Origin: a virus
IMG/VR virus record: IMGVR_UViG_3300034104_002572
Location: 1 to 35,980 of that record
Length of the DNA: 35,980 nucleotides
Strand: one strand, 5' to 3'
The position numbers and the translations under genes are program-made. The notes beneath the pieces were generated by a model. That model saw only the letters and a program-made list of their open reading frames with translations. It made no database searches and was not told the origin of the DNA. Positions 15,445 to 22,655 of the stretch are shown one piece after another. Position 1 is the first letter of the stretch; each line of letters starts with the position of its first letter.

Positions 15445-16215
15445 TTATTTTATTTGTTTACTTCTTATAAAAGATATGTCATAAGTGGTGGTAGATAAAG
15501 GCAATGTTTCATTGTTAAACGGATGTTTATATGGATCAGTCACACGCCACCCTTCACCCCACTTTTTATTCATATACTCAAAATTAATCAAATTGATTTG
15601 ATCTAATCTATTAGTCAATTCAGGGCTAGATTTTTTAGTTTGACTACCATGAGTATAATATTCATTATATAATCCTGGGCCATGTAGATATGGTTTACTT
15701 AAATTATATATTTTATCTACTGGTTGGTTATACAATCGCATTATATAATCAGCATCTTCACAATAAGCGGGAGTTAGATTTTCATCAAATAGTCCATGGC
15801 TTTGTATTACTGAATCTTTAATTAAAAATAAATCCCATGCTCCTTGTCCAAAATCACCTCCATACGGAAATACTAACCCAACATTCTGTTGAGCCGCTGT
15901 ATACATTTCTTCAAGTAATCCTTCTGTAAACGCTACATCATCATTCACTATAATCCAATAAGGTGAACTAATGTAAGATTTAATAATTAAATTCCAAACA
16001 CACGATACACCTAAGTTAGATGGTAAATGACATACTGTAAGTTTATTTACAAACTTATGCTCTATATTTTTTAATGCTTCTAATTCTTGAGTAATTTCAT
16101 CCTTACCATTATTATTAAAAATAACAAAGTTTTCTACTGGATAATCTATACTTTTATATAGACGTTCTACCCAATAAGGATTTTTCATAACTGCTGTTCC
16201 TATAACTGGTATCAT
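15445..16215 (-). CDS. Family 2-type glycosyltransferase (GT-A fold)
   Basis: A 256-residue protein of the nucleotide-sugar glycosyltransferase type. It starts PVIGTAVMKNPYWVERLYKSIDYPVENFVIFNNN, the usual GT-A first strand and helix, then HLPSNLGVSCVWNLIIK. The metal-binding acidic motif is IIVNDDVAF (about 88-96), and the later acidic acceptor/catalytic motif is YCEDADYIMRL (141-151). A HGPGL segment at about 178-182 follows. It would transfer a sugar from a nucleotide donor to an acceptor that the sequence does not reveal. Its start overlaps the stop of the oxygenase-like gene by 4 bases (ATGA). It is the last gene of the enzyme cassette, and its C-terminal part is short and soluble. Confidence 0.8.
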   Translation of the reverse strand: MIPVIGTAVMKNPYWVERLYKSIDYPVENFVIFNNNGKDEITQELEALKNIEHKFVNKLTVCHLPSNLGVSCVWNLIIKSYISSPYWIIVNDDVAFTEGLLEEMYTAAQQNVGLVFPYGGDFGQGAWDLFLIKDSVIQSHGLFDENLTPAYCEDADYIMRLYNQPVDKIYNLSKPYLHGPGLYNEYYTHGSQTKKSSPELTNRLDQINLINFEYMNKKWGEGWRVTDPYKHPFNNETLPLSTTTYDISFIRSKQIK

Positions 16216-16877
16216 TGTTGTTCGTTGAAGAAAAATATGTGAAATAATCTACTACTTTCTATATCCCATCCAAAATAATTTAATCCAGAATGAATTAAAC
16301 CACCATCAAATATAACTAATCTATTAAATACATTTCCTACAATATCTACTGTTTCATATGGTGTACCGTCTACAAATGTTTTTTGATTAAATACTTTCAT
16401 TCCTTCTCCCGCATCCCAATTAATTTGACTATTGTGAAATATTTTAGTTTCTTTATGTCTAAGAAAACTAGTACCTGATTGAGGTGGAGCATCTGGTGTT
16501 AAGTAAATTACAGCGGCCCATTTTTGAGTGTCACAATGAAATACTGATGGTGTTCCTGCGGGACAATATTGGAAACGTCCGTTAATTCCTTCATCAAACC
16601 ATCCATATCCATTATCACGATCTGCTATTTTTTTACCAATAATACTTTCAAACGCTTCTCTTACACCATCAAACATAAATTGTTTTCTAGTGCGATGACC
16701 AACAGCTCCTTCTCCTGGATAGTATGTTTGTTGTAAGGCAAAGTTTCTAACAGCAATTGGATCAGCATAGAAGTTATCTACAACAAAAAATCGTTTATCT
16801 TCTAAATTGGATACTCCACATTGATCTGTTTCAACTATTCCCCATTCTGATTCTGGATTGCGATCTATATATTTCAT
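16212..16877 (-). CDS. 2OG-Fe(II) oxygenase-like protein (DUF6445-like)
   Basis: A 221-residue protein. It has the cupin-type iron triad of 2-oxoglutarate/Fe(II) oxygenases: H114-C-D116 (SVFHCDTQKW), distal His196 (DGGLIHSGLN) and Arg210 (ESSRLFHIFFF) in the co-substrate position. The N-terminal half includes FFVVDNFYADPIAVRNFALQQ and HRTRKQFMF, which I associate with the DUF6445 family. It would hydroxylate a protein or small molecule, or act on a sugar; the substrate is unknown. It is coupled on both sides by 4-base overlaps to the methyltransferase-TPR gene and the GT2 gene. Confidence 0.72.
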   Translation of the reverse strand: MKYIDRNPESEWGIVETDQCGVSNLEDKRFFVVDNFYADPIAVRNFALQQTYYPGEGAVGHRTRKQFMFDGVREAFESIIGKKIADRDNGYGWFDEGINGRFQYCPAGTPSVFHCDTQKWAAVIYLTPDAPPQSGTSFLRHKETKIFHNSQINWDAGEGMKVFNQKTFVDGTPYETVDIVGNVFNRLVIFDGGLIHSGLNYFGWDIESSRLFHIFFFNEQQ

Positions 16878-18007
16878 CCTATACGGTTTAAATTATTTAA
16901 TATAGCTTGTTTATGTATATCATCTACTGGCTCATTCTCTAATAAATATCTAAATATGTTTCTTGATTCTTCACATAATCCACACCACCAAGCACTAACT
17001 GCTTTTTCAAATATAACACCATAGAAACCTGGATAGTCAAGAGTAGTTTTTAATTTGCTTGGTTTTCTAGTAGCTACTTTATCACCTATACTAGCTATAA
17101 GATAACTATTAAACCATTTTTCAGCTCGCTCATAAAATCTACTCAAATAGAAATATCCTTCAGGTCTATGAGGCATTAATGCTACAGCATGTTGTAACAT
17201 ACCTTCTACTGAATTGTTTCTACTACCTTGTGAATCAAAACACATCGCTGCTCTTAACAAACATTCATAACGAACTAATTCATCATATGTCCTTTCAGCT
17301 GCCCTTAAATAAAACGATACAGCAGATGCCGTTTGTTCTATACTATGGTAATAATAGCCCATATAAAAGTTTATTTCTGGGTTATTTGGGTATTCTATAT
17401 AGTGACTTAACAGTGATTTTAATATATCTTTTTCACCCATTTCTTTATAAAAATCAAGTAATGAATATATATTCATCCACACTTGTTTATTATAAGTAAA
17501 GTTAGTATAGTTTATATCTTCAGTTATGTTAAGTTTAGTTTGATGTCCTTTTTTAATAACACCTAAACCCATATCTGTATCTATAGTGAACATTTCAAGA
17601 TCATTTCTTGTTTGTCTTAATTCAACAAATGCTTTCCAACAATCACCTGTCCACATTCCACTACTAAAAGGAATTATTTGCATTTCTTCATTAGTAGGAA
17701 GCATATCATGACATATAATATATCCATGTGGGTTAAGACAATCTAAAGCATTAATTATATCTTTATAAACTTGATCTGAATGATGTAATCCATCTATAAG
17801 AACAATGTCAAATTTTTCAGTGTTAGTTTTGAAGAAATCATCTGATGTTTCTTTAATAACTCCTGGATATGGTGAGTATGGATCAACTCCTACTTTATGT
17901 TCTATTTTTATATTTTCAAAACTAAAGCCTTGATCAACACCTATTTCAAGGTATTTTTTTGCTTTAATTTTATCAGCTAAATAATTTATAATATATATTT
18001 TATCCAT
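16874..18007 (-). CDS. SAM methyltransferase fused to TPR-like helical repeats
   Basis: A 377-residue two-part protein. Residues 1-~165 form a class I SAM-dependent methyltransferase of the Methyltransf_24 kind. Motif I is KYLEIGVDQG (18-27), an acidic VGVDPYSP follows, and DIVLIDGLHHSDQVYKDI (67-84) and GYIICHDMLP (95-104) complete the pattern. Residues about 185-377 are helical repeats of TPR type (EINFYMGYYYHSIEQTASAVSFYLRAAER, EGYFYLSRFYERAEKWFNSYLIA). TPR units usually bind protein partners, as in O-GlcNAc-transferase-like systems. The enzyme may methylate sugars or proteins made by its neighbours. It overlaps the GH130-like gene by 8 bases and the oxygenase gene by 4. Confidence 0.8.
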   Translation of the reverse strand: MDKIYIINYLADKIKAKKYLEIGVDQGFSFENIKIEHKVGVDPYSPYPGVIKETSDDFFKTNTEKFDIVLIDGLHHSDQVYKDIINALDCLNPHGYIICHDMLPTNEEMQIIPFSSGMWTGDCWKAFVELRQTRNDLEMFTIDTDMGLGVIKKGHQTKLNITEDINYTNFTYNKQVWMNIYSLLDFYKEMGEKDILKSLLSHYIEYPNNPEINFYMGYYYHSIEQTASAVSFYLRAAERTYDELVRYECLLRAAMCFDSQGSRNNSVEGMLQHAVALMPHRPEGYFYLSRFYERAEKWFNSYLIASIGDKVATRKPSKLKTTLDYPGFYGVIFEKAVSAWWCGLCEESRNIFRYLLENEPVDDIHKQAILNNLNRIG

Positions 18008-18980
18008 TGATAAATTCCTCTATTGTTGTTTTAGGTGCTCTTAATAGATAAGCGGCGTTATCTTGAAAGCCAAATGTTATTAAATATTCATTTTTATACT
18101 CAGCCATTCCAACACAAAATTCAACATCAGCATCCATAAAATGAAATTCTGGTGTTATTTTAAGTATATTAAAATCTTTATCCCATACAATGAAGCGATG
18201 ATAGTAAACAGCGTCTTTTCTTCCTTCTTCACTTTTAAATAAATCTACTTCATGTGTAATAGCAAAATAACCATCTTTATATGGTATAATTTGAGATCCA
18301 CCTCTTAAGTCTCTAGGTATATTAACTGTATTACTTAAATGAACAGTTTGTGATGTACCATTTGTAGGATCTACTTTAACTAATTCTGTTGGATTAGCCC
18401 ATTTAACATAATGAAATGGTTTGTCAATAACAGGCATCCAATTTTTTTCACAATATGAATTTGGATTGTTAGGTGGTTCTATTCTTACTCTACTAATTTC
18501 TTTTACACTGTCTTTATTTACTTGTATTTCAGATAACTCCATTCTACCAACTCCATTTGTAGTAGTGTCTCTACGTACACCTGAAAGATATAATTTATTA
18601 TCCCATTCAATAATACGTGCGTCTTCTAATCCTACAAATTCCCATAATGGTTCATATATATCAAATGTACTAGTATCTACTTTATGATATTTACTAACTT
18701 TAAAGTCATTACCTATTTCACAATACCAATTCCATGTTCGTAAACGAACATCATTTTCTGGATGAATATAAGTTAATGGTCCGTATGGGTGTTGAAATAA
18801 TTTTTTTTCTGAATGGTAGAAGGTATAGTTAACATGTCTAATAATAACAGTAATTTTTCCATCTTTTACCATCACAGATGGATTCATTAATCCAGTACCA
18901 CTAGTAAGTTCAGATGGAATAAGAAGAGGAGTGATATCTCCTCCAGCATTAATAACACGTTTAACTAGATTTTTTTCCAT
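18000..18980 (-). CDS. GH130-like five-bladed beta-propeller glycosidase/phosphorylase
   Basis: A 326-residue protein with the repeating short beta-blade pattern of GH43/GH130-type propellers. Recognisable points are LMNPSVMVKDGKITVIIRHVN (31-51), EFVGLEDARIIEWDNKLYLSG (114-134, compare the GxEDPR signature of GH130), EKNWMPV (178-184), LRGGSQIIPYKDGYFAITHE (225-244) and VEFCVGMAEYKNEYLITFGFQD (276-297). GH130 enzymes cleave or phosphorolyse beta-mannosides; here it may trim or transfer sugars during glycan decoration. No signal peptide was seen, so it should act in the infected cell. It lies between the prolyl-hydroxylase-like gene (19-base gap) and the methyltransferase-TPR gene (8-base overlap). 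Substrate and activity are unproved. Confidence 0.72.
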   Translation of the reverse strand: MEKNLVKRVINAGGDITPLLIPSELTSGTGLMNPSVMVKDGKITVIIRHVNYTFYHSEKKLFQHPYGPLTYIHPENDVRLRTWNWYCEIGNDFKVSKYHKVDTSTFDIYEPLWEFVGLEDARIIEWDNKLYLSGVRRDTTTNGVGRMELSEIQVNKDSVKEISRVRIEPPNNPNSYCEKNWMPVIDKPFHYVKWANPTELVKVDPTNGTSQTVHLSNTVNIPRDLRGGSQIIPYKDGYFAITHEVDLFKSEEGRKDAVYYHRFIVWDKDFNILKITPEFHFMDADVEFCVGMAEYKNEYLITFGFQDNAAYLLRAPKTTIEEFING

Positions 18981-18999
18981 AACTTATTAGCTATTTTTA

Positions 19000-19554
19000 T
19001 TAAGGTATAAATTTATTCTCACGTATCCAAACAATAGCTATATATTTTATTCCTTCTTCTACAGGTAAACCAGCATGAAGCGAATCATTATTCAATGAAC
19101 CATCAGGATTTAGATTATCCCATATTATTAATTTACCTTGTTCTGGTGCTACTTTCACATCAATAGTAGGAAATACTGTTTCGCCACCTTTAAAATTATC
19201 ATTTAAGTAAATTAAACATGATTTAGTTCGTTGTCCACCTTTAGCTAATTCAGCTTCAGTGTAAGATTGATTTAGGTGAAAAAAGTCATGATGATTTTTA
19301 TACTCACCACCAATTTTATATTTAACTAAATGAATACTTTCTTGATTTTCCTTTGGTAATTTAGATACTTCAACTAACATATCTGAAATGAAATTATTAT
19401 CATTGTCATTTTTATCTATCCATGTTCCTTCAGCTTTTCTATATTCATCTTCATTATCACTACCTAATACTTTTAGATTTTCTAATTTTGATTCACATAT
19501 TTGAATCAAGGTATTACATTGTTCTGGTGTGATAAAATTTTTAATTTCTACCAT
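19000..19554 (-). CDS. Prolyl 4-hydroxylase-type 2OG-Fe(II) dioxygenase
   Basis: A 184-residue protein with the complete prolyl-4-hydroxylase core. The iron ligands are H88-x-D90 (KNHHDFF) and His160 (SLHAGLPV), with Lys170 (GIKYIAIVWIRE) ten residues later binding 2-oxoglutarate. The double-stranded beta-helix has RTKSCLIYLNDNFKGGETVFP and KLIIWDNLNPDG. This family hydroxylates proline (or related residues) in proteins; collagen and mucin-like plant and algal proteins are classical substrates. The gene overlaps the downstream end of a glycosyltransferase-like gene by 14 bases. It sits about 1.9 kb from two genes that encode (Thr-Pro)n and polyproline tracts, which makes those proteins candidate substrates. 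Catalytic class is secure; substrate is inference. Confidence 0.9.
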   Translation of the reverse strand: MVEIKNFITPEQCNTLIQICESKLENLKVLGSDNEDEYRKAEGTWIDKNDNDNNFISDMLVEVSKLPKENQESIHLVKYKIGGEYKNHHDFFHLNQSYTEAELAKGGQRTKSCLIYLNDNFKGGETVFPTIDVKVAPEQGKLIIWDNLNPDGSLNNDSLHAGLPVEEGIKYIAIVWIRENKFIP

Positions 19555-20500
19555 ATTGTTTTAATTTTGGATGTTTTAATAAATGACTATATTTAGGAAA
19601 GTTTATAGATATTTCTTGATACATTTTTTTACAGTGTTCTACTCTTAAGTCTTCACTTTTATTATAATAAGCTTTCCATAACCATACATGCCACCAATTA
19701 ATAAGATCTTTAGTAGCGTCATGTTTAATAGGATAATAAAAAATAGCACTTTCTCCAACCTTATCATCACCTGTTCCTTCAAAATTTGATAGGAATACTT
19801 TATCAGTGAGTGTTTGTGGTTTAATATTATTTCTTCTTAATATTTGTCCTAATAATCCTTGATCTGTAAGTAACCAAAACCATTCAGGTATTTGATCTTT
19901 AGTATTTACTGCTTCTAAATGATCTTTTAAATATTCTGTTTGTATACTTTTATTATTAATATATAAAAAAGAAGTATTTGGAACTAACATATGGTATGAG
20001 TAATCTTCTGGTGGTGACCAATGTTTGATTTCTGAGAATTGTTCTTTATTTGGATAATATTGTCCTCTAGCTATTTCCCAATGAGCAATTGTTATATCAG
20101 AATTAAACACCCATTCAGGTAATTTTTCTTTAATTATAAAATCTAAATCTAAAAAACAAAATGGAGGTTCTTCTTTACAAATACAGAATGTTTTACCTGA
20201 TGTCCAAAATTGTCCCGCGTCTATATTATTATAATTATTTAAAGTATCTATATCAATTTCATCCCATAACTCTAACATATTATGTTTTCTATAATATTCA
20301 TATCCAGTAGAATCAGTATAAAGTTTAGTAGGACCATTATATTCTTTCCAGTAACCAACAGACATTATAGTGTATAATAATTCATAATCAACTATAGTGT
20401 ATTTATCTGAAGTTATTTTGTTTATTATTTTAAACGCAGGATTTATTAATCTTTTTCTTTCTGAGAATGGTTTAGTCCAATTAACAAAAACAGCTTTCAT
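19541..20500 (-). CDS. Glycosyltransferase-like protein (DUF6734-like), copy 2
   Basis: A 319-residue GT-A-like protein. The N-terminus (KAVFVNWTKPFSERKRL) and LYTDSTGYEYYRKHNMLELWDEI precede a DxD-type metal motif in PFCFLDLDFIIKEKLPEW (113-130). Then come SDITIAHWE, VPNTSFLYINNK, and WLLTDQGLLGQILRRNNIKPQTLTD. It shares this layout with the next gene upstream (DSTG.EYY / FTKKYYEQFG; LDLDF / FDLDF; NTSFLYI / NVSFLYI; DQGLLGQILRR / EQHMLYELVKK), so the two are paralogues. Its start lies inside the end of that gene (20-base overlap). It probably transfers a sugar to a virion or host acceptor. I recall the family as DUF6734 but cannot confirm it here. Confidence 0.68.
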   Translation of the reverse strand: MKAVFVNWTKPFSERKRLINPAFKIINKITSDKYTIVDYELLYTIMSVGYWKEYNGPTKLYTDSTGYEYYRKHNMLELWDEIDIDTLNNYNNIDAGQFWTSGKTFCICKEEPPFCFLDLDFIIKEKLPEWVFNSDITIAHWEIARGQYYPNKEQFSEIKHWSPPEDYSYHMLVPNTSFLYINNKSIQTEYLKDHLEAVNTKDQIPEWFWLLTDQGLLGQILRRNNIKPQTLTDKVFLSNFEGTGDDKVGESAIFYYPIKHDATKDLINWWHVWLWKAYYNKSEDLRVEHCKKMYQEISINFPKYSHLLKHPKLKQYGRN

Positions 20501-21401
20501 TATCAGATATATTATATATTTTATTAAATGTATTTAAATATTTTGTATCAGTCACTATAGAGTTAGTGATATTATACATGTGGTTTAATTCATCCACGTA
20601 TGTTTTACCTTTATTTTTCATTTCTATCTTACCACTAGCATAATGATAAAGATACTCACCAGCATTTTGATATGATATACCTACTCCTTCAATATGGTTA
20701 GGTAAAGTTAAATCTGATTCATAGTCATGAATTAATACTTTTACTTTTAAATTGAGTTTTTTTACTAATTCATATAACATATGTTGCTCAACAAATGTAA
20801 TATACTTACCTCTTTCAAATTTTTCAAACTCATCTTTAATAACTTTACTAGCTTCAACCATGTACTCTATTGCTGAGTTGCAATATGTTTTTCTAAATTC
20901 TTCATCTTTTATATAAAGAAAAGATACATTAAATGATTTATTACCCCAATTGTAGTCCCAATTCACATTAATATTATTAAAAGCGTCTTGAGGTTTTAAA
21001 TAATTTTTATTTATATATTCAGCCCACAAACAAGATATGTCTGTGTTTTCAAATACACCCATTTTTTCTAGGTTAGAATAAAATCTAAAATCTAAATCAA
21101 ACATAACAGAAGGACCGTCAATAAAAAGCTGTGCTTTTATTTTTGCGGCTGCCCAAAATATATTAAGATTTATATCAGTAATTTCATCTAATAAAGTATC
21201 ATTTACTTCATCAAATAACTCTAGTATCCCAAACTGTTCATAATATTTCTTAGTAAATTTATCTACAAAAAATATAGTTTTCCATTCTGGGTGAAAATGT
21301 TTAACAAATGCTAAACATGATACAGTACATAACACTTCAGTTTTTAATTGAATATATGAACCATTTTTACTTGTATCATTTGCAATCCATATTGCAGTCA
21401 T
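20481..21401 (-). CDS. Glycosyltransferase-like protein (DUF6734-like), copy 1
   Basis: A 306-residue paralogue of the following gene. The shared order is: CTVSCLAFVKHFHPEWKTIFFVDKFTKKYYEQFGILELFDEV, FWAAAKIKAQLFIDGPSVMFDLDFRF with a DxD-type motif (101-105), NTDISCLWAEY, FNVSFLYIKDEEFRKTYCNSA, and FVEQHMLYELVKKLNLKVKVLIHDYES. This pattern (GT-A nucleotide-binding half, then a short C-terminal acceptor half) suggests a sugar transferase. It begins 2 bases after the stop of the (TP)n/S74 protein and so is translated together with it, a direct link between a stalked virion protein and the enzyme cassette. Confidence 0.68.
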   Translation of the reverse strand: MTAIWIANDTSKNGSYIQLKTEVLCTVSCLAFVKHFHPEWKTIFFVDKFTKKYYEQFGILELFDEVNDTLLDEITDINLNIFWAAAKIKAQLFIDGPSVMFDLDFRFYSNLEKMGVFENTDISCLWAEYINKNYLKPQDAFNNINVNWDYNWGNKSFNVSFLYIKDEEFRKTYCNSAIEYMVEASKVIKDEFEKFERGKYITFVEQHMLYELVKKLNLKVKVLIHDYESDLTLPNHIEGVGISYQNAGEYLYHYASGKIEMKNKGKTYVDELNHMYNITNSIVTDTKYLNTFNKIYNISDNESCFC

Positions 21402-21403
21402 AA

Positions 21404-22201
21404 CTAGTTTATTTGCTTAAATTCTACATCTATCTTAGAGTAATTTACATTATAGAATCCATTTTCATCAATCCCTACAGCACTTTCAAATTCAGTTCCA
21501 ATTAATTCTTGAGCAATAACTCCTTGATATACAACACCAGGATTATTAATATATTCAAAAGTGTAAATATTAATTCCTAATACTGAGTTGCCAATCATCA
21601 TTAAGTTAGTTTTTAATCTAACATCAGATGGAGATGATGGTGGTGGTGGCGGTGGTGGAGGAGGAGGAGGTGGAGGAGCAGCACAAGAAGTATAGTTAGT
21701 TACCATACCAGATGAGTCAGTAATCACAGCGTAAATGTTAACTCCATCAAATGATACTCCTTTCCATTGACCCCCTGTATTTAAAGGAGTAGTAAGAGCA
21801 GTATCGTCATAGATATAAGTAACACTTGATTGTATAAAGTTCACATTAGTGTAATAGCTTCTAGAACTAAAGTAATTATTACAAGCTGTTGTTGAATCAT
21901 TAGCTAAACCACCTACAGGCCCTAACAACACATAATATACTGGTGTAGGTGTTGGGGTTGGAGTTGGAGTAGGGGTAGGTGTTGGTGTTGGAGTGGGTGT
22001 ACAAGTAGCAGTATGGTTATAACCATACCACTCACTCATAGCAGCTGGATTACCAGAACTAGGTCTAGAAGGACTACAAACATTAATAGTGACATAACCA
22101 CCATTTTCTGCTGTGTCCAATGAGAATGGGGATTGAGTAGATATTCCTAACTCAACCCTTATATCATTCATTGTTATAGTTCCTGATGATGGTAATGCCA
22201 T
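21404..22201 (-). CDS. Small fibre protein with (TP)10, poly-Pro and a minimal S74 domain
   Basis: A 265-residue modular protein. Residues about 1-65 start ALPSSGTITMNDIRVELG, an N-terminal domain common in phage tail proteins, ending in AMSEWYGYNHTA. A Cys-(Thr-Pro)10 stalk follows (about 67-87). Next is a small beta domain (YYVLLGPVGG...YTNVNFIQSSVTYIYDD, 89-175) and a run of 13 prolines (176-188). Finally SDVRLKTNLMMIG...FEYINNPGVVYQGVIAQEL, a Peptidase_S74 (intramolecular chaperone) domain with the S-D-x-R-x-K start at about 191. The S74 domain is short (about 75 residues) and lacks the usual C-terminal coiled coil. It follows the 142-residue (TP)-rich gene by 8 bases. Confidence 0.8.
   Translation of the reverse strand: MALPSSGTITMNDIRVELGISTQSPFSLDTAENGGYVTINVCSPSRPSSGNPAAMSEWYGYNHTATCTPTPTPTPTPTPTPTPTPTPVYYVLLGPVGGLANDSTTACNNYFSSRSYYTNVNFIQSSVTYIYDDTALTTPLNTGGQWKGVSFDGVNIYAVITDSSGMVTNYTSCAAPPPPPPPPPPPPPSSPSDVRLKTNLMMIGNSVLGINIYTFEYINNPGVVYQGVIAQELIGTEFESAVGIDENGFYNVNYSKIDVEFKQIN
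21638..21676 (-). repeat. CCN repeat coding 13 prolines
   Basis: Thirteen consecutive proline codons (CCA/CCT/CCG) on the coding strand, just before the S74 domain of the 265-residue protein. Likely a stiff polyproline II spacer and possible hydroxylation target. Confidence 0.9.
21941..22000 (-). repeat. Hexanucleotide-like repeat coding (Thr-Pro)10
   Basis: Ten exact Thr-Pro units (ACN CCN) preceded by a Cys codon. Synonymous codons vary, so the peptide rather than the DNA appears to be conserved. A shorter imperfect version ends the next gene upstream (22213-22310). Confidence 0.9.
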
Positions 22202-22209
22202 ATTTTATA

Positions 22210-22638
22210 TTATTCTACAGTTGGAGTAGGGGTAGGTGTAGCTGTTTCAGTAGCTGTAGGGGTTGGTGTTGGTGTAGCTGTTGGAACTGGAGTTGGAGTA
22301 ACTAACCATGGAGATGTTAAAGTCACTACTGGTGGGTTGATTTGGTTAGCAATGTTTTGAGCTAAACCAGCTTTTAAGTTATCAACAGATCCAGTACCCA
22401 TAGCATTTTCTACCCATCCTTGTACTTGTTCTAATGTTAATTCTTCAAACGGAGTAAATGATGAACCAGATGTGTAGGTTAAGCCTTGTGTGCCGATTGA
22501 TTGAGCTGTGTAAGTTGTTTCGCCTACTATTTCAGAAGCATGTAGTTGCCAGTGAGCAACAAATACCACATCATGTTCACCAGATGATGTAGGGTAAGCT
22601 TCTAGTGGGTTAATTGTCCAATTGTAAGTAATAGCCAT
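22210..22638 (-). CDS. Small tail protein with Thr-Pro-rich tail
   Basis: A 142-residue protein. The N-terminal ~110 residues (TYNWTINPLEAYPTSSGEHDVVFVAHWQLHAS...YTSGSSFTPFEELTLEQVQGWVENAMG...NIANQINPPVVTLTSPW) form a compact domain seen in many phage structural proteins of unknown role (DUF7936-like from memory). The last ~30 residues are Thr/Pro/Ala-rich (TPTPVPTATPTPTPTATETA...), a mucin-like stalk. It lies between the giant fibre and the (TP)10/S74 protein. It is probably a virion or fibre-associated protein, and its tail is a possible O-glycosylation site. Confidence 0.72.
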   Translation of the reverse strand: MAITYNWTINPLEAYPTSSGEHDVVFVAHWQLHASEIVGETTYTAQSIGTQGLTYTSGSSFTPFEELTLEQVQGWVENAMGTGSVDNLKAGLAQNIANQINPPVVTLTSPWLVTPTPVPTATPTPTPTATETATPTPTPTVE

Positions 22639-22655
22639 TTTAATTTATTTTAGTT

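Noticed and set aside
17179-17499. 106-codon plus-strand ORF opposite the methyltransferase-TPR gene
   Set aside because: Antisense to a well-supported gene, with no leader, neighbour or family support.
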